In this document: piece by piece, positions 45,743 through 56,962 of the stretch
How positions within the stretch are numbered: the first letter of the stretch is position 1
Layout: each line of letters starts with the position of its first letter
DNA from: Sphingopyxis sp. MWB1
Lineage (GTDB): Bacteria > Pseudomonadota > Alphaproteobacteria > Sphingomonadales > Sphingomonadaceae
Assembly: GCF_000763945.1 (NCBI RefSeq)
Contig: NZ_JQFJ01000004.1
Location: forward strand, 27,006-91,005
Length of the DNA stretch: 64,000 nt
Direction of reading: 5' to 3'
Notes under the pieces: model-generated
Seen by the model: only the letters and a program-made list of their open reading frames with translations
Databases searched by the model: none
Told to the model about the DNA's origin: nothing
Position numbers and translations under genes: made by a program

Positions 45743-47115
45743 GCGACCAGCGGCTCCAGCGCGCGACGATAATCGGCGATGACAGCGGCGCGCGCTATAT
45801 GACGCCCGTCGCGCACCACGTCCTTGCCGCGCCGCCAGACCCGGTCGATGGCGCCGCGCCCGGCGGCAAAGAGAAAGGAGTCTAGCAGCGCTGCGCCGCT
45901 GCGCCCGGCAAGCGAGGGATGGTCGGGGTCAAGGCTGATCATGTCGGCCGCATGCCCGACACTCAGCCCCGCGGCAACCCCCAGTGCCTGCGCGCCCCCC
46001 GCAAGCGCGCCCTCGAACAGCACCTGCCCTGTCGACCGCCCGGCGTCCGGGGCCAGCATGTTGCGCCCGCGTGCAAAAAGGCGCTGGCCATATTCGAGCC
46101 AGCGCAGTTCCTCGCTCATGTCGATCAGTACGTTGGAATCGGACCCGATGCCAAAGCGCCCGCCCGCGGCGAGGAAGGCGGGGGCGGGAAACAGACCATC
46201 GCCCAGATTGGCCTCGGTTATCGGGCACAGCCCCGCAACCGCGCCGCTGGCAGCCAGCGCGCGCGTTTCGTCCGGGGTCATATGGGTGGCATGCACAAGA
46301 CACCAACGCGCATCGACGCCTGCATGATCGAGCAACCATTGGACGGGCCGCTGCCCGCTCCACGCTAGACAATCCTCCACTTCCTTCACCTGCTCGGCGA
46401 TATGGATATGGATGGGATTGTTTCCCGCCAAGGCCGGAAGATGGCCCAGTTCCGCAGCCGTCACTGCGCGCAGGCTGTGCGGTGCGACCCCGACAATCGC
46501 GTCGGGAAGCTGCATTGCCGCCGCCCGGGCGCCGTCGAGAAGGCGCGCAAAGCCGTCGAGGTCGTGAAGGAAGCGCCGTTGGCCCGGTTGCGGCGCTGCT
46601 CCGCCGAAACCGGCATGGGCGTAGAAGACCGGCAAGTGGGTGAGCGCAATGCCGGTTTCCGCAGCAGCGGCGATTATGGCGCGGCTCATCTCCGCCGGAT
46701 CGGCATAGACCTCCCCCGCCGGATCATGGTGGAGATAATGAAATTCGCCGACGCGCGTGAAGCCACTTTCGAGCATTTCCATATAGGCCAGCGCGGCAAT
46801 CGCGCGCAGCCCGTCGGGGTCGATGCGGTCGACGAAGCGGTACATGATTTCACGCCAGGTCCAGAAACTGTCGTCGCCCGGTCCGCGCCGTTCGGCCAGC
46901 CCCGCCATGCCGCGCTGGAACGCATGGCTGTGTAGATTGGGCATGCCGGGAAGGCCGATGGCATGACATTCGTCCCCCGCCTCTGCCTCCACCCCCTCGA
47001 CCAGCGTGGTGATGACCCCATCGGCGATGCCGATACGCACATGCTTCGCCCAGCCACCCGGCGAAAGCGCCTGCGCGAAATGCAGATGTTTATCCGCCAT
47101 GACCGGCTTTGCCAT
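45739..47115 (-). CDS. hutF: Formimidoylglutamate deiminase
   Basis: 458-residue amidohydrolase. Metal-site motif [21 protein letters not shown] near the N-terminus, [15 protein letters not shown] and [13 protein letters not shown] in the middle, and the catalytic aspartate in [13 protein letters not shown]. It converts N-formimidoyl-glutamate to N-formylglutamate and ammonia, the step before HutG; having both marks the five-step pathway of pseudomonads. ATG 47115 has GGGA seven bases upstream; the frame extends to a TTG at 47139 that would overlap the operator region. Confidence 0.95.
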   Translation of the reverse strand: MAKPVMADKHLHFAQALSPGGWAKHVRIGIADGVITTLVEGVEAEAGDECHAIGLPGMPNLHSHAFQRGMAGLAERRGPGDDSFWTWREIMYRFVDRIDPDGLRAIAALAYMEMLESGFTRVGEFHYLHHDPAGEVYADPAEMSRAIIAAAAETGIALTHLPVFYAHAGFGGAAPQPGQRRFLHDLDGFARLLDGARAAAMQLPDAIVGVAPHSLRAVTAAELGHLPALAGNNPIHIHIAEQVKEVEDCLAWSGQRPVQWLLDHAGVDARWCLVHATHMTPDETRALAASGAVAGLCPITEANLGDGLFPAPAFLAAGGRFGIGSDSNVLIDMSEELRWLEYGQRLFARGRNMLAPDAGRSTGQVLFEGALAGGAQALGVAAGLSVGHAADMISLDPDHPSLAGRSGAALLDSFLFAAGRGAIDRVWRRGKDVVRDGRHIARAAVIADYRRALEPLVA

Positions 47116-47141
47116 CGTAGTTCCCATCCACTGTTTCAATT

Positions 47142-47153
47142 ATGTCTATACAT
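47142..47153. promoter_or_regulatory. Candidate HutC operator in the hutF/hutI gap
   Basis: ATGTCTATACAT is a near-perfect palindrome (only the two central-flanking bases differ) resembling TTGTATATACAA at 44717. It lies 26 bases before the hutF start and 44 before hutI, so one site could repress both directions. Confidence 0.6.
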
Positions 47154-47197
47154 TAAAGCAGCGGGATGCAATGATCGTGGCGAAGGGAGATTCGGCG

Positions 47198-48421
47198 ATG
47201 CGATGCGACAGGCTGTGGCGCAATGCGCGGCTGGCGACGATGGCAGGACCATCGGGCGCGGGCGATGGAAGCGCCGCCATGGGGTTCATCGAAGACGGGC
47301 TGCTGGCCGCGCGCGACGGCCGCATTCTCTATGCTGGACCTGCCGCCGATGCCCCCGCCTTTGACGCCGCCGAGGAAGTCGATTGCGCGGGGCGCTGGAT
47401 CACCCCCGGCCTGATCGACTGTCACACCCATATCCTGCATGGCGGCAACCGCGCGCATGAGTTCGAGCTGCGGCTGGAAGGCGCCTCTTATGAAGAAATT
47501 GCCCGTGCGGGCGGCGGCATTGTTTCCACGATGCGCGCAACGCGAGAGGCCAGTGAGGATGAGCTGGTCGCGAGTGCCCTGCCCCGCGTCGATGCGCTGA
47601 TGGCTGAAGGGGTGACGACGCTGGAGGTGAAATCGGGCTATGGTCTCGACACCGCCAATGAGCTGAAGATGCTGCGCGCCGCGCGGCGGCTGGGAGCCGA
47701 GCGCCCGCTGCATATCGCCACGACCTTTTTGGGCGCTCATGCCCTGCCCCCCGAATATGCGGGTGACGCCGATGCCTATATGGCGCTGGTGATCGACGAA
47801 ATGCTGCCCGCCGTACAGCGCGAGGGGCTGGCCGATGCGGTCGATGCCTTTTGCGAAGGCATCGGGTTCAGTGCCGGACAAACCGAGAGACTGTTTGCGG
47901 CGGCGGTGCACGCAGGGCTGCCGGTCAAGCTGCACGCCGAACAATTGTCGAACCAGCATGGCGCGGCGATGGCGGCGCGGCATGGCGCCTTGTCGGCGGA
48001 TCACCTCGAATATCTCGATGAAGCGGGGATCGCCGCCATGGCGCAGGCAGAGACGGTCGCGACGCTGCTGCCCGGAGCCTTTTACTTCATGCGCGAAACG
48101 CGCCTGCCGCCAATTGCGGCGTTGCGCGAAGCAGGCGTCCCGATCGCGCTCGCGACCGACTGCAACCCCGGTACGTCACCGCTGACCTCGCTGCTGCTGA
48201 CCCTCAACATGGGCGCGACCCTGTTCCACCTGACCGTCGCCGAATGCCTCGCGGGCGTCACGCGCAACGCCGCGCGTGCGCTGGGTCTGGCGGACGAGAT
48301 CGGGACACTAGAGGCCGGAAAGCGCTGCGACCTTGCCATTTGGGACATCGAGCGTCCCGCCGAACTTGTCTATCGCATCGGGGCGAACCCGCTCCATGCC
48401 CGTATCTGGAGTGGCCAATGA
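47198..48421 (+). CDS. hutI: Imidazolonepropionase
   Basis: 407-residue amidohydrolase: [41 protein letters not shown] at the N-terminus, [18 protein letters not shown], metal histidine in [12 protein letters not shown], and the catalytic aspartate in [12 protein letters not shown]. It opens imidazolone-5-propionate to N-formimidoyl-glutamate. The ATG at 47198 follows GAAGGGAGA with good spacing; ATG 47171 is less likely. It leads the plus-strand hut operon. Confidence 0.96.
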   Translation: MRCDRLWRNARLATMAGPSGAGDGSAAMGFIEDGLLAARDGRILYAGPAADAPAFDAAEEVDCAGRWITPGLIDCHTHILHGGNRAHEFELRLEGASYEEIARAGGGIVSTMRATREASEDELVASALPRVDALMAEGVTTLEVKSGYGLDTANELKMLRAARRLGAERPLHIATTFLGAHALPPEYAGDADAYMALVIDEMLPAVQREGLADAVDAFCEGIGFSAGQTERLFAAAVHAGLPVKLHAEQLSNQHGAAMAARHGALSADHLEYLDEAGIAAMAQAETVATLLPGAFYFMRETRLPPIAALREAGVPIALATDCNPGTSPLTSLLLTLNMGATLFHLTVAECLAGVTRNAARALGLADEIGTLEAGKRCDLAIWDIERPAELVYRIGANPLHARIWSGQ

Positions 48422-49950
48422 CCGAAATCCTGCTCTCCCCCGGCGCCGTGACGCTGGCCGACTGGCGCGCCATCTATCGCGGCGCGGCGCTTCGGCTGGA
48501 CCCGGCATCGGCGCCGCGCATCGCCGAAAGCGCGGCGGCGGTGGAGCGGATATTGGCCAAGGGGGCGCCCGTTTACGGGATCAATACCGGATTTGGGAAG
48601 CTCGCGAGCGTGCGGATCGACGACGCCGATCTGGCGACCCTGCAACGCAATATCGTGCTGAGCCATGCGGCGGGAACCGGTACGCCCTCCCCCATTCCTA
48701 TCGTGCGGCTGATGATGGCGCTGAAGCTTGCGAGTCTGGCCCAGGGCGCCTCAGGCGTCCGGCTCGAGACCATTGCCCTGCTGGAGGCGATGCTTGCCAA
48801 GGGGCTGACCCCGGTGATCCCGTCACAGGGATCGGTCGGCGCGAGCGGCGATCTGGCGCCCCTATCGCATATGGCGGCGGCGATGATCGGCGTCGGGGAC
48901 ATGTACGTCGGCGAGCGGCGCCTTTCCGCCGCAGAAGCGCTGAAAGAAGCCGGGCTGGAGCCGCTGGAACTGGCGGCGAAGGAAGGGTTGGCGCTGCTCA
49001 ACGGAACGCAATTTTCCGCCGCCAATGCGCTTGCCGGACTGTTCGAAGCCGAATTGCTGTTCCAAAGCGCGCTGGTGACGGGCGCACTTTCGACCGAGGC
49101 CGCCAAGGGCTCGGACACGCCCTTTGATGCGCGCATCCACGAACTGCGCCGCCATCGCGGACAGATCGAAGTGGCTGGCGCGCTGCGCGAACTGATGGCG
49201 GGATCAGCCATTCGCGCCTCGCACCGCGAGGATGATCCGCGCGTGCAGGACCCTTACTGCCTGCGTTGCCAGCCGCAGGTGATGGGCGCCGCGCTCGACC
49301 TGTTGCGGCAGGCAGCAACGACGCTGGAGATTGAGGCGAACGGCGTGTCCGACAATCCGCTGATCTTTGCGGGCGCCGATGAAGCGCTCTCGGGCGGCAA
49401 TTTTCACGCCGAACCCGTCGCCTTTGCCGCCGACATGATCGCGATGGCGATTTGCGAGATTGGGTCGATTTCCGAACGGCGCATCGCGATGCTGGTCGAT
49501 CCCGCGCTGTCGGGCCTGCCCGCCTTTCTGACTCCGCAGCCGGGGCTGAATTCGGGCTTTATGATCCCGCAGGTAACGGCGGCGGCGCTGGTCAGCGAGA
49601 ATAAGCAGCGTGCCTATCCCGCCAGTGTGGATTCGATCCCGACCTCGGCCAATCAGGAAGATCATGTGTCGATGGCCGCGCATGGTGCGCGGCGCCTGCT
49701 GGAGATGGCGGAAAATGCCCAGGCGGTGATCGGCATCGAGTGGCTGGCGGCGGCGCAGGGGTGCGATTTTCATAGCGGGCTGGCCTCGTCCGAAGCGCTC
49801 GAACGCGCGCGGGCGCTGCTGCGTTCGCACGTGCCGATGCTCGACCATGACCGCCATTTCCATCCCGATATGGAAGCGGCCAATGCAATGGTCCGCAACG
49901 GCGCGCTGGTCGAGGCGGCCAAGGTCGCACTGCCGGGCGTAGCCCCATGA
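48418..49950 (+). CDS. hutH: Histidine ammonia-lyase
   Basis: 510 residues. The MIO cofactor is formed by Ala-Ser-Gly at residues 142-144 in [15 protein letters not shown]; the tyrosine/glycine loop [12 protein letters not shown] lies near residue 50. Other family blocks are [16 protein letters not shown] and the DNPLIF segment. It deaminates histidine to urocanate, which is also the HutC inducer. Start overlaps the hutI stop (ATGA). Confidence 0.97.
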   Translation: MTEILLSPGAVTLADWRAIYRGAALRLDPASAPRIAESAAAVERILAKGAPVYGINTGFGKLASVRIDDADLATLQRNIVLSHAAGTGTPSPIPIVRLMMALKLASLAQGASGVRLETIALLEAMLAKGLTPVIPSQGSVGASGDLAPLSHMAAAMIGVGDMYVGERRLSAAEALKEAGLEPLELAAKEGLALLNGTQFSAANALAGLFEAELLFQSALVTGALSTEAAKGSDTPFDARIHELRRHRGQIEVAGALRELMAGSAIRASHREDDPRVQDPYCLRCQPQVMGAALDLLRQAATTLEIEANGVSDNPLIFAGADEALSGGNFHAEPVAFAADMIAMAICEIGSISERRIAMLVDPALSGLPAFLTPQPGLNSGFMIPQVTAAALVSENKQRAYPASVDSIPTSANQEDHVSMAAHGARRLLEMAENAQAVIGIEWLAAAQGCDFHSGLASSEALERARALLRSHVPMLDHDRHFHPDMEAANAMVRNGALVEAAKVALPGVAP

Positions 49951-50753
49951 GCGACTGGCTGCATATTCATCGCGGCGAGGCGCCGCTGGTGGTCGCCTTT
50001 CCGCATGGCGGCACCGGTTTGGCGGGGCGTGAGGATCGCTTCGTGTCGCCATGGCGCGCGCGGCTCGACACTGACTGGTGGATCGCCGAGCTTTACGCCT
50101 TTGTTCAGGACATGGACGCAACGACGGTGGCAACCGACATCTCGCGCGCCGTCATCGACATGAACCGCGACCCGTCGGGCGCATCGCTCTATCCAGGGCA
50201 GGCGACGACCGAGCTGTGCCCGACGACGAGTTTCGAGGGCGATCCGCTCTATTCCGGCGCGGGTCCCGATGCCTATGAGATTGCGGCGCGCAGACAAAAC
50301 TTCTTCGATCCCTATCATGCCGCGCTGGCGGCGGAGATTGATCGGCTGCGCGGCGTCCATGGGCGCGTCGTCCTTTATGATGCGCATTCGATCCGCAGCC
50401 GGGTGCCGCGCCTGTTCGACGGCGAACTGCCGCAATATAATATTGGCACCAACGGCGGTGCGACCTGCGCCCCCGAACTCGAAACCGCCATTGCAGCTAT
50501 CTGCGCGGCAAGCGGCGATAGCCATGTCGTCAACGGCCGCTTCAAAGGCGGCTGGACGACGCGCCACTATGGCCGCCCGGCGGACGGCATCCATGCGATC
50601 CAGATGGAACTGGCGATGCGCGGTTATATGTCCGAGCCTGCTGCGCCGGATGAGGCCAACTGGCCCGCCCCCCTTCATTCCGACCCTGCGATCCTGCCCG
50701 TGCTGCGGCAGGTGATCGCCGCTGCTCTCGACTTTGCGAAAGGACCCGCATGA
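49947..50753 (+). CDS. hutG: N-formylglutamate deformylase
   Basis: 268 residues of the FGase family: [13 protein letters not shown] at the N-terminus, [55 protein letters not shown], and [18 protein letters not shown]. It releases formate and glutamate from N-formylglutamate, the last step of the HutF route. Start overlaps the hutH stop by four bases. Confidence 0.95.
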   Translation: MSDWLHIHRGEAPLVVAFPHGGTGLAGREDRFVSPWRARLDTDWWIAELYAFVQDMDATTVATDISRAVIDMNRDPSGASLYPGQATTELCPTTSFEGDPLYSGAGPDAYEIAARRQNFFDPYHAALAAEIDRLRGVHGRVVLYDAHSIRSRVPRLFDGELPQYNIGTNGGATCAPELETAIAAICAASGDSHVVNGRFKGGWTTRHYGRPADGIHAIQMELAMRGYMSEPAAPDEANWPAPLHSDPAILPVLRQVIAAALDFAKGPA

Positions 50754-52420
50754 CCACCCGTCTCGACAACAGCCGCATCATCAAGGCGCCGACCGGCACC
50801 GAACTGAACGCCAAAAGCTGGCTGACCGAAGCACCGCTGCGCATGTTGATGAACAATCTGCACCCCGACGTCGCCGAAGCGCCGCATGAACTGGTCGTTT
50901 ATGGCGGCATCGGCCGCGCGGCGCGCGACTGGCAAAGCTACGACCGGATCGTCGAGGCGCTGAAGCGGCTGGAAGATGATCAGACTTTGCTGGTCCAGTC
51001 GGGCAAGCCCGTGGGGGTTTTCCGCACCCACGCCGACGCGCCGCGCGTGCTGATCGCGAACAGCAATCTGGTGCCGCATTGGGCGAATTGGGATCATTTC
51101 AACGAACTCGATAAGCGCGGGCTGGCGATGTATGGGCAGATGACCGCGGGGTCGTGGATTTACATCGGCACGCAGGGCATTGTTCAGGGCACCTATGAAA
51201 CCTTTGTCGAGATGGGGCGCCAGCATTATGGCGGCGACCTGTCGGGCAAATGGCTGCTGACCGCCGGCCTCGGCGGCATGGGCGGCGCACAACCGCTCGC
51301 GGCAGTGATGGCGGGGGCGTCGTGCCTGGCGATCGAATGCCAGCCGAGCCGGATCGAAATGCGGCTACGCACCGGCTATCTCGACAAGGCCGCGCAGACG
51401 ATCGAAGAAGCGATGGCGATCATCGAGCAAAGCTGTGCGGAGAAAAAGCCGGTGTCGGTCGGCCTGCTTGGCAATGCCGCCGAAATATTGCCCCAGCTTT
51501 ATGCGCGCGGCATCCGCCCCGACATGCTGACCGACCAGACGAGCGCGCATGATCCGGTCAACGGCTATCTGCCCGCCGGGTGGAGCGTGGCCGAGTGGGT
51601 CGAGAAGCGGACGAGCGACCCGCAAGCAGTGGCGAAGGCGGCCAAGGCGTCAATGGCGGTGCATGTCCGCGCGATGCTGGATTTTCAGGCGGCAGGGGTG
51701 CCGACGACCGATTATGGCAATAATATCCGGCAGGTCGCGAAAGATGAAGGGGTCGACAATGCGTTCGATTTCCCCGGCTTCGTTCCCGCCTATATCCGCC
51801 CGCTGTTCTGCCGGGGCGTGGGGCCGTTCCGCTGGGCGGCGCTGTCGGGCGATCCGGAGGATATCTACAAGACCGACGCCAAGGTGAAGGAATTGTTGCC
51901 CGACAATGCGCATCTTCACCGCTGGCTCGACATGGCGCGCGAGAAGATCCATTTTCAGGGGCTGCCCGCGCGCATTTGCTGGGTCGGCCTGGGTGACCGG
52001 CACCGGCTGGGCATGGCGTTCAACGAAATGGTCGCGTCGGGCGAACTCAAGGCCCCGATCGTCATCGGACGCGATCACCTCGACAGCGGATCGGTCGCTA
52101 GCCCCAACCGCGAGACCGAGGCGATGCGCGACGGCAGCGATGCGGTGTCGGACTGGCCGCTGCTCAACGCCCTGCTCAACACCGCGAGCGGCGCGACCTG
52201 GGTGTCGCTGCACCATGGCGGCGGCGTCGGCATGGGATATTCGCAGCATAGCGGCATGGTGATCGTCGCCAACGGCACCCCGGAAGCGGCGAAGCGACTG
52301 GAGCGGGTGCTGTGGAACGACCCCGCAACGGGGGTCATGCGCCATGCCGATGCGGGATATGAGATTGCGATCGACTGCGCGCGGGAGAAGGGGCTGGACC
52401 TGCCCGGCATTTTGGGATGA
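50750..52420 (+). CDS. hutU: Urocanate hydratase
   Basis: 556 residues, the normal urocanase length. Family blocks: [69 protein letters not shown] (NAD-binding), and [18 protein letters not shown] with the active-site cysteine. It hydrates urocanate to imidazolonepropionate with tightly bound NAD+. Start overlaps the hutG stop (ATGA). Confidence 0.97.
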   Translation: MTTRLDNSRIIKAPTGTELNAKSWLTEAPLRMLMNNLHPDVAEAPHELVVYGGIGRAARDWQSYDRIVEALKRLEDDQTLLVQSGKPVGVFRTHADAPRVLIANSNLVPHWANWDHFNELDKRGLAMYGQMTAGSWIYIGTQGIVQGTYETFVEMGRQHYGGDLSGKWLLTAGLGGMGGAQPLAAVMAGASCLAIECQPSRIEMRLRTGYLDKAAQTIEEAMAIIEQSCAEKKPVSVGLLGNAAEILPQLYARGIRPDMLTDQTSAHDPVNGYLPAGWSVAEWVEKRTSDPQAVAKAAKASMAVHVRAMLDFQAAGVPTTDYGNNIRQVAKDEGVDNAFDFPGFVPAYIRPLFCRGVGPFRWAALSGDPEDIYKTDAKVKELLPDNAHLHRWLDMAREKIHFQGLPARICWVGLGDRHRLGMAFNEMVASGELKAPIVIGRDHLDSGSVASPNRETEAMRDGSDAVSDWPLLNALLNTASGATWVSLHHGGGVGMGYSQHSGMVIVANGTPEAAKRLERVLWNDPATGVMRHADAGYEIAIDCAREKGLDLPGILG

Positions 52421-52986
52421 GCGACGCGCCGCTGATCCTGCGCGCGGGGGAGCGAAGCCTGCAGCCGTGGCGCAATGGCGGCGGGGTGACGCAGGAGATT
52501 TGGGTCGATCCGCCGGGTGCGGGGGATGGCGATTTCCTGTGGCGGGCGAGCCTGGCGACGATTGATACCCCCGGCAACTTTTCCGATTGGCCGGGGATCG
52601 AGCGGCTACTGGTTCCACTGACCGGAGTGCTCGAACTGAACATCGAAGGCGAGACGATATGTCTGGCGCCGGGCGATGAAGGCCGCGCTTTTCCGGGCGA
52701 AGCGCAGGTGAGCGGGCGTCCGCTGGACGGGCGCTGTTCCGTACTGAACATCATGACCCGGCGGGGCCGGATGTTAGCGAAAGTGCCGCGCAGCGTAAGC
52801 TTGGCGGGGCAGGTTCCGGGCCCCCGGCCAAAGCAGCGGCTGGTGGTGGCGCGGGAGCGGGAGGCGGTGGAGACTGGGGAGACGCGGCTGGTGCTGGAGG
52901 CGGGGGATGCGCTATTGCTGAATGGCGATGGCGTGACAGATTTTGAAGATAAATATTTGATTATACTTGATTTATTTTCCGCTTAA
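52417..52986 (+). CDS. hutD: HutD family protein
   Basis: 189 residues, cupin-like. [15 protein letters not shown] at the N-terminus and [31 protein letters not shown] are HutD hallmarks. In Pseudomonas fluorescens HutD is thought to set an upper limit on hut operon activity, perhaps by binding formylglutamate or urocanate. It is the last gene, overlapping hutU by four bases. The G/A-rich codon run towards the end of the gene looks unlike its neighbours but stays in frame. Confidence 0.9.
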   Translation: MSDAPLILRAGERSLQPWRNGGGVTQEIWVDPPGAGDGDFLWRASLATIDTPGNFSDWPGIERLLVPLTGVLELNIEGETICLAPGDEGRAFPGEAQVSGRPLDGRCSVLNIMTRRGRMLAKVPRSVSLAGQVPGPRPKQRLVVAREREAVETGETRLVLEAGDALLLNGDGVTDFEDKYLIILDLFSA

Positions 52987-53006
52987 GGCAGGTGTGAGGT
53001 TGAGGG

Positions 53007-53205
53007 GTGTCTCGACTTCGCTCGACACGAGCGGGGTGAGAAGGAAGTGCCGGGGATTGGGGCCGAGGACCAAGACGCGACGCTCTGCAGCTCGGGCTTG
53101 CTCCCTAGCCTATCTCCTTTTGCCAAATCGATAGATGTGTCCGGCGATGGCTGGGGCCACGCGCGGTTGCGCTTCTCCTCCCCCGGCCCCGGTTTTCGCC
53201 GGGGC
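53007..53205. repeat. Intergenic repeat and hairpins between hutD and copB
   Basis: The gap 52987-53272 contains no gene. A small palindrome at 53007-53028 (arms GTGTC.CGA and TCGACAC around a TTCGC loop) belongs to a repeat type common between sphingomonad genes. A GC hairpin at 53186-53205 (GCCCCGG/CCGGGGC) may terminate copB on the minus strand. Confidence 0.5.
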
Positions 53206-53272
53206 ACATGTAACGGGTGGAAGGATTGCCGCGATCAAGTTCGGGGTGGCGGAGGGGCGCGGTTGCTCTCGC

Positions 53273-54523
53273 TCAGAACCAGATGCGAACGCCGACGATG
53301 AAGGCGGTTGTTTCCACGGCTTTGCCGCTGGCGCGGGCATAGTCGGCGGTGGCGCCAAATTTGCGTTCCCATTGGACGCCCACATAGGGGGCGAATTCGC
53401 GGATGATTTCATAGCGCAGGCGCAGGCCCAGTTCGGCTTTTGAAAGCCCCGAGCCGATGCCGCTTTCGGGCACGCCCTGCAGCGCGAAATCGGCCTCTAT
53501 TGCGGGCTGGAGGACGAGGCGCTGGGTGATGCGCTGGTCATATTCGCCCTCGATCCGGGCAAAAGCGTCGCCCTTGTCCGAGAGGAAGAGCGCGCCCTCC
53601 ACCTCGAACCAATAGGGGGCGAGGCCTTCGAAGCCGATAGTGGCATAGCTTCGGTCGGGGCCGGGGCCGAAATCCCGGCGGACACCCGCCTGCGCGTTGA
53701 AATAGGGACCGATGGCGCGGCTGTAGAGCAATTGCGCCTCGCCGCCTTCAAACCCTTCACCGATTTCGCTTTCGCCCTCGCCCTTGATCGTCAGCCGGTT
53801 GATGTCGCCGCCGAACCAAGCTTCCGCATCCCAGGCGAGGCTGTCATGCCCCTTTCGCGCCAGATATTCGAAATTGGCGCTGATGAAGCCGAAGGTCTGG
53901 TCGCCATTTTCGACCATCATTTCATGGCGCGAATGCTCCATCGCGGCCTTGGGGAAGATGCGGTCGGCATACCAGTCGCCAGGCGGCGGCGGCGCGGGGG
54001 CGTCGCCTGCGGGGAGGTCGGTGCCACTTTTGCCGTCCGCCGCGCCGGGGGTGGCAACATCGAGCGTGCAATGGCCCATGGCGGCATGGTCTGGCGTGCA
54101 GGCGGGCGTAGCCGGGGTTGCCGAAACCGCGGGCATGGCGTGGCTCGGGTGCGGATCGACCGGAGGCGGAGCGGTTTGGCCGCTGTGGGCGCCGTGGACG
54201 CTGTGGGCGCCATGGTCGCCATGATCCGAGTGAGCATCGTGGTTGGCAGGCGCGGTGGGCGCTTGATGGCTCCGATGATCCTGATGACCCGGCTGGCGTT
54301 GGTGCGCGTCATGCCCGCCCTGCCCGGCTTCGGCTTCCATGTTGCAATGGCCCATGGCAGCGTGGTCGGGGGTGCAAGTCGGCGCTTTATGGGCGGAATG
54401 ATCGCCCTGCGCCGCATGTCCCTGATGAGATGTTCCATGCTCGGAGCCATGCGATTGGGCAAGCGCGGGCGCGGCGAGCGCCAGCGCCGAGAGCCCTGCG
54501 AGCAACATCGAGGCGCGCATCAT
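53273..54523 (-). CDS. copB: Copper resistance outer-membrane protein CopB/PcoB
   Basis: 416 residues. Signal peptide to about residue 22 (LSALALAAPALAQ), a histidine/methionine-rich periplasmic region (to about 165) with the unit CTPDHAAMGHC at 50-60 and again at 142-152, and then the CopB barrel domain (GDWYADRIFPKAAMEHSRHEMMVENGDQTFGFI) ending in IWF. CopB sits in the outer membrane and sequesters or exports copper with CopA. It overlaps the copA stop by a few bases, so they are coupled. Confidence 0.93.
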   Translation of the reverse strand: MMRASMLLAGLSALALAAPALAQSHGSEHGTSHQGHAAQGDHSAHKAPTCTPDHAAMGHCNMEAEAGQGGHDAHQRQPGHQDHRSHQAPTAPANHDAHSDHGDHGAHSVHGAHSGQTAPPPVDPHPSHAMPAVSATPATPACTPDHAAMGHCTLDVATPGAADGKSGTDLPAGDAPAPPPPGDWYADRIFPKAAMEHSRHEMMVENGDQTFGFISANFEYLARKGHDSLAWDAEAWFGGDINRLTIKGEGESEIGEGFEGGEAQLLYSRAIGPYFNAQAGVRRDFGPGPDRSYATIGFEGLAPYWFEVEGALFLSDKGDAFARIEGEYDQRITQRLVLQPAIEADFALQGVPESGIGSGLSKAELGLRLRYEIIREFAPYVGVQWERKFGATADYARASGKAVETTAFIVGVRIWF

Positions 54524-56316
54524 ACTGCCTCTCCCTTGGGGCGGACGCTGACGACGCGCATCATCCCCGCGTGCATATGATAGAGAAGATGGCAGTGGAA
54601 CGCCCAGTCGCCGAGCGCGTCGGCGGTGAAATCGAAGGTGGCGATGCCGCCCGGCTGGACGATCACCGTATGCTTGCGCGGCGCGTGATCGCCCTTCCCC
54701 GTCACCAGTTCAAAGAAATGGCCGTGCAGGTGGATGGGGTGACTCATCATCGAATCGTTGATCAGGTTCACGCGCACCCGCTCGCCCTCGATAAAGGGGA
54801 TGGGTTCGTGATGGTCGGACATCTTCACCCCGTCGAACGACCACATGAAGCGTTCCATATTGCCGGTCAGGTGGATGTCGAGCGAGCGTTCCGGCGCACG
54901 CACATCGGGGTTGCGGTCGAGCGCGACGAGGTGGTGATAGGTCAGCACCTCATGCCCCACATCCTCCAGCCCCTGCCCCGGTTCGGCCATGCGGTCGACG
55001 GGCATGGGGGAGATGGACTGGACGCTGGGGTCGCGCTTTACCTGCGGCGCGACGTCGAAATCGCGCATGCTGTGGTCCATGCCGCCCGCACCATGGCCCA
55101 TCGCGGCGTGATCGGCGGCGCCCGAGGCGTCACCAGCTGGCGTGCAATGGCCCATGGCGGCATGTTCGGGGGTGCAGGCGGCGTCGCCGCCGCCCGACAT
55201 GTCCATCCCCATATCCTTCATCGTTGCGAGCGGACGCGCGCGCAGCGCGGGCACCGGCGCGACCAGCCCGACGCGCGGGGTGAGCGTCGCGCGCGCCATG
55301 CCCGACCGGTCATTGGCCTCGGCAACGAAGGTGAAGGCGCGGTCTTCATCCGGCGTGACGATGACATCATAGGTTTCGGCAACGCCGATCTGAAATTCGT
55401 CGATCGCGACCGGCCGGACATGCAGCCCGTCGGCCTGAACCACCGTCATGCGCAGCCCCGGAATGCGGACGTTGAATATCGTCATCGCCGAGGCGTTGAT
55501 GATGCGCAGCCGCACCCGCTCCCCGGGCCGGAACAGCGCGGTCCAATTGTCGCGCGGGCCATAGCCGTTGACGAGGAAAGTATAGGTCGAACCATTGACG
55601 TCGGCGACATCGGTGGGGTCCATCCGCATCGCGCCCCATTCAATACGTTCCTTGAGCGACTGGTCCTTGCCCGCGAGCAGGCCCGCGAACGTCTGGCGCT
55701 GCATGTTGAAATGGCCCGGATTGACCTTCATCTTGCGAAAGATTTCCTCGGGCGCGAGCGTGCTGTGGTCGGACAGGACGATCACATGTTCGCGGTCAAA
55801 AGGCGCGGGTTCGGCGTCCGCCGGGTCGATGACGATGGGGCCATAATGGCCAAGCTGTTCCTGAAGCCCCGAATGGCTGTGATACCAATAGGTCCCCGAT
55901 TGCAGGATCGGAAATTCATAGACGAAACGCGCGCGCGGCTTGATGCCAGGAAAGCTGACGCCGGGGACGCCATCCATGTGAAAAGGCAGGATCAGCCCAT
56001 GCCAGTGGATCGAGCTGTCCTCGTTAAGATCGTTGATGACGGTGAGCTTTGCCTGCTGCCCTTCCTTCAGGCGGATCAGCGGGCCGGGAATGGTGCCATT
56101 GATGCCGATGGCGCGGGTGGTGCGGCCATCGACGCGCAGCGTGCGGCGTGCGATACGAAGCTGAATATCCTCCCCCGAAACGCTGGGGAGCGGGGCGGCG
56201 ATGCCGGGCGAGACGGGCTGCGCCCAGGCGGGAAAATAGGAGGAAAGCGCGGCCACTGCGCCGCCGCCCAAGGCCCCGCCCATGAAAAGGCGCCGGTCAA
56301 TCTGCATGGAAATCAT
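54520..56316 (-). CDS. copA: Copper resistance multicopper oxidase CopA/PcoA
   Basis: 598 residues, exported by the Tat route (twin arginine in DRRLFMGGA at residues 7-15). Four copper-binding motifs are intact: HWHG (104-107), WYHSHSG (144-150), HPIHLHGHFF (526-535) and HCHLLYHMHAGMM (574-586). A Met/His-rich insert at 365-420 includes CTPEHAAMGHC (381-391), the same unit as in CopB. It oxidises Cu(I) in the periplasm. ATG 56316 has AGGAG only three bases upstream; ATG 56307 is an alternative. Confidence 0.95.
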   Translation of the reverse strand: MISMQIDRRLFMGGALGGGAVAALSSYFPAWAQPVSPGIAAPLPSVSGEDIQLRIARRTLRVDGRTTRAIGINGTIPGPLIRLKEGQQAKLTVINDLNEDSSIHWHGLILPFHMDGVPGVSFPGIKPRARFVYEFPILQSGTYWYHSHSGLQEQLGHYGPIVIDPADAEPAPFDREHVIVLSDHSTLAPEEIFRKMKVNPGHFNMQRQTFAGLLAGKDQSLKERIEWGAMRMDPTDVADVNGSTYTFLVNGYGPRDNWTALFRPGERVRLRIINASAMTIFNVRIPGLRMTVVQADGLHVRPVAIDEFQIGVAETYDVIVTPDEDRAFTFVAEANDRSGMARATLTPRVGLVAPVPALRARPLATMKDMGMDMSGGGDAACTPEHAAMGHCTPAGDASGAADHAAMGHGAGGMDHSMRDFDVAPQVKRDPSVQSISPMPVDRMAEPGQGLEDVGHEVLTYHHLVALDRNPDVRAPERSLDIHLTGNMERFMWSFDGVKMSDHHEPIPFIEGERVRVNLINDSMMSHPIHLHGHFFELVTGKGDHAPRKHTVIVQPGGIATFDFTADALGDWAFHCHLLYHMHAGMMRVVSVRPKGEAV

Positions 56317-56341
56317 ATGCTCCTGTCAAACTCTTCATCTG

Positions 56342-56367
56342 TTACGCAGCCGGAGGGCCAGCCCCTT
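56342..56367 (-). promoter_or_regulatory. Candidate ECF-sigma promoter of copA
   Basis: On the minus strand AAGGGG (56367-56362), 13 bases, then TGCGTAA (56348-56342), ending 25 bases before the first copA ATG. The same spacing and hexamers occur before copC and the cnrY-like gene. Confidence 0.65.
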
Positions 56368-56380
56368 AAAAACAGGTCTG

Positions 56381-56962
56381 TTATTCCCCGCCATCCTGCT
56401 TTTCATCCAGCGCATCGCGCAATTGCTGGCGCGCGCGATAGAGGCGGGTTTCGACCGTCTTTTGGCTGACCCCCAGCGTTGCGGCGGCCTCCGCCTGGCT
56501 CATTTCCTCCACCCCGCGCAGCAAGAGGACCTCGCGCAGGCGCGGCGGCAGCGCCGCCATGGCCGCGCGGACGCGCGCCAGTTCGGCGCGGTCGCCCGCC
56601 TGCCGGTCTGGCGGCGGGGCTTCGGCGGCGACATGGACCGCGGTGTCGAGCGGCAGGGCGCGGGCGAAAAAGGCGCGCACCTTGCGCCGCCGCGCCCAGT
56701 CGCGGCATTTGTTGAGCGCGATGCGCGCGATCCACAGGCGAAAGGGACGCGCGCCGTCATAGCGGTGAATGGCGGCAAAGGCGGAGACGAAGGCTTCCTG
56801 TGTCAGATCGAACGCCTCGTCGGCGTCGCCGACATGGCTGTAGACCAGCCGATAGGTAAAGCCCTTGTACCGGCGCAGGATTTCGCGGCAGGCTGCTTCG
56901 CTGCCGGCCTGTGCCATGGCCGCCAGTTGCTGGTCGCTTTCGTGCTCCGTCTGCGCCTTCAC
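56381..56962 (-). CDS. ECF sigma factor, CnrH-like
   Basis: 193 residues. Region 2 (about 25-95): EILRRYKGFTYRLVYSHVGDADEAFDLTQEAFVSAFAAI and the following PFRLWIARIALNKCRDWARR. Region 4 (about 130-185): LPPRLREVLLLRGVEEMSQAEAAATLGVSQKTVETRLYRARQQL, the helix-turn-helix for the -35 box. It is close in size to Cupriavidus CnrH (about 191 residues). It overlaps the sensor gene by four bases and lies upstream of copA, in the order Y-X-H-copA-copB. It probably directs transcription from the AAGGGG-N13-TGCGTA sites. Confidence 0.92.
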   Translation of the reverse strand: MKAQTEHESDQQLAAMAQAGSEAACREILRRYKGFTYRLVYSHVGDADEAFDLTQEAFVSAFAAIHRYDGARPFRLWIARIALNKCRDWARRRKVRAFFARALPLDTAVHVAAEAPPPDRQAGDRAELARVRAAMAALPPRLREVLLLRGVEEMSQAEAAATLGVSQKTVETRLYRARQQLRDALDEKQDGGE

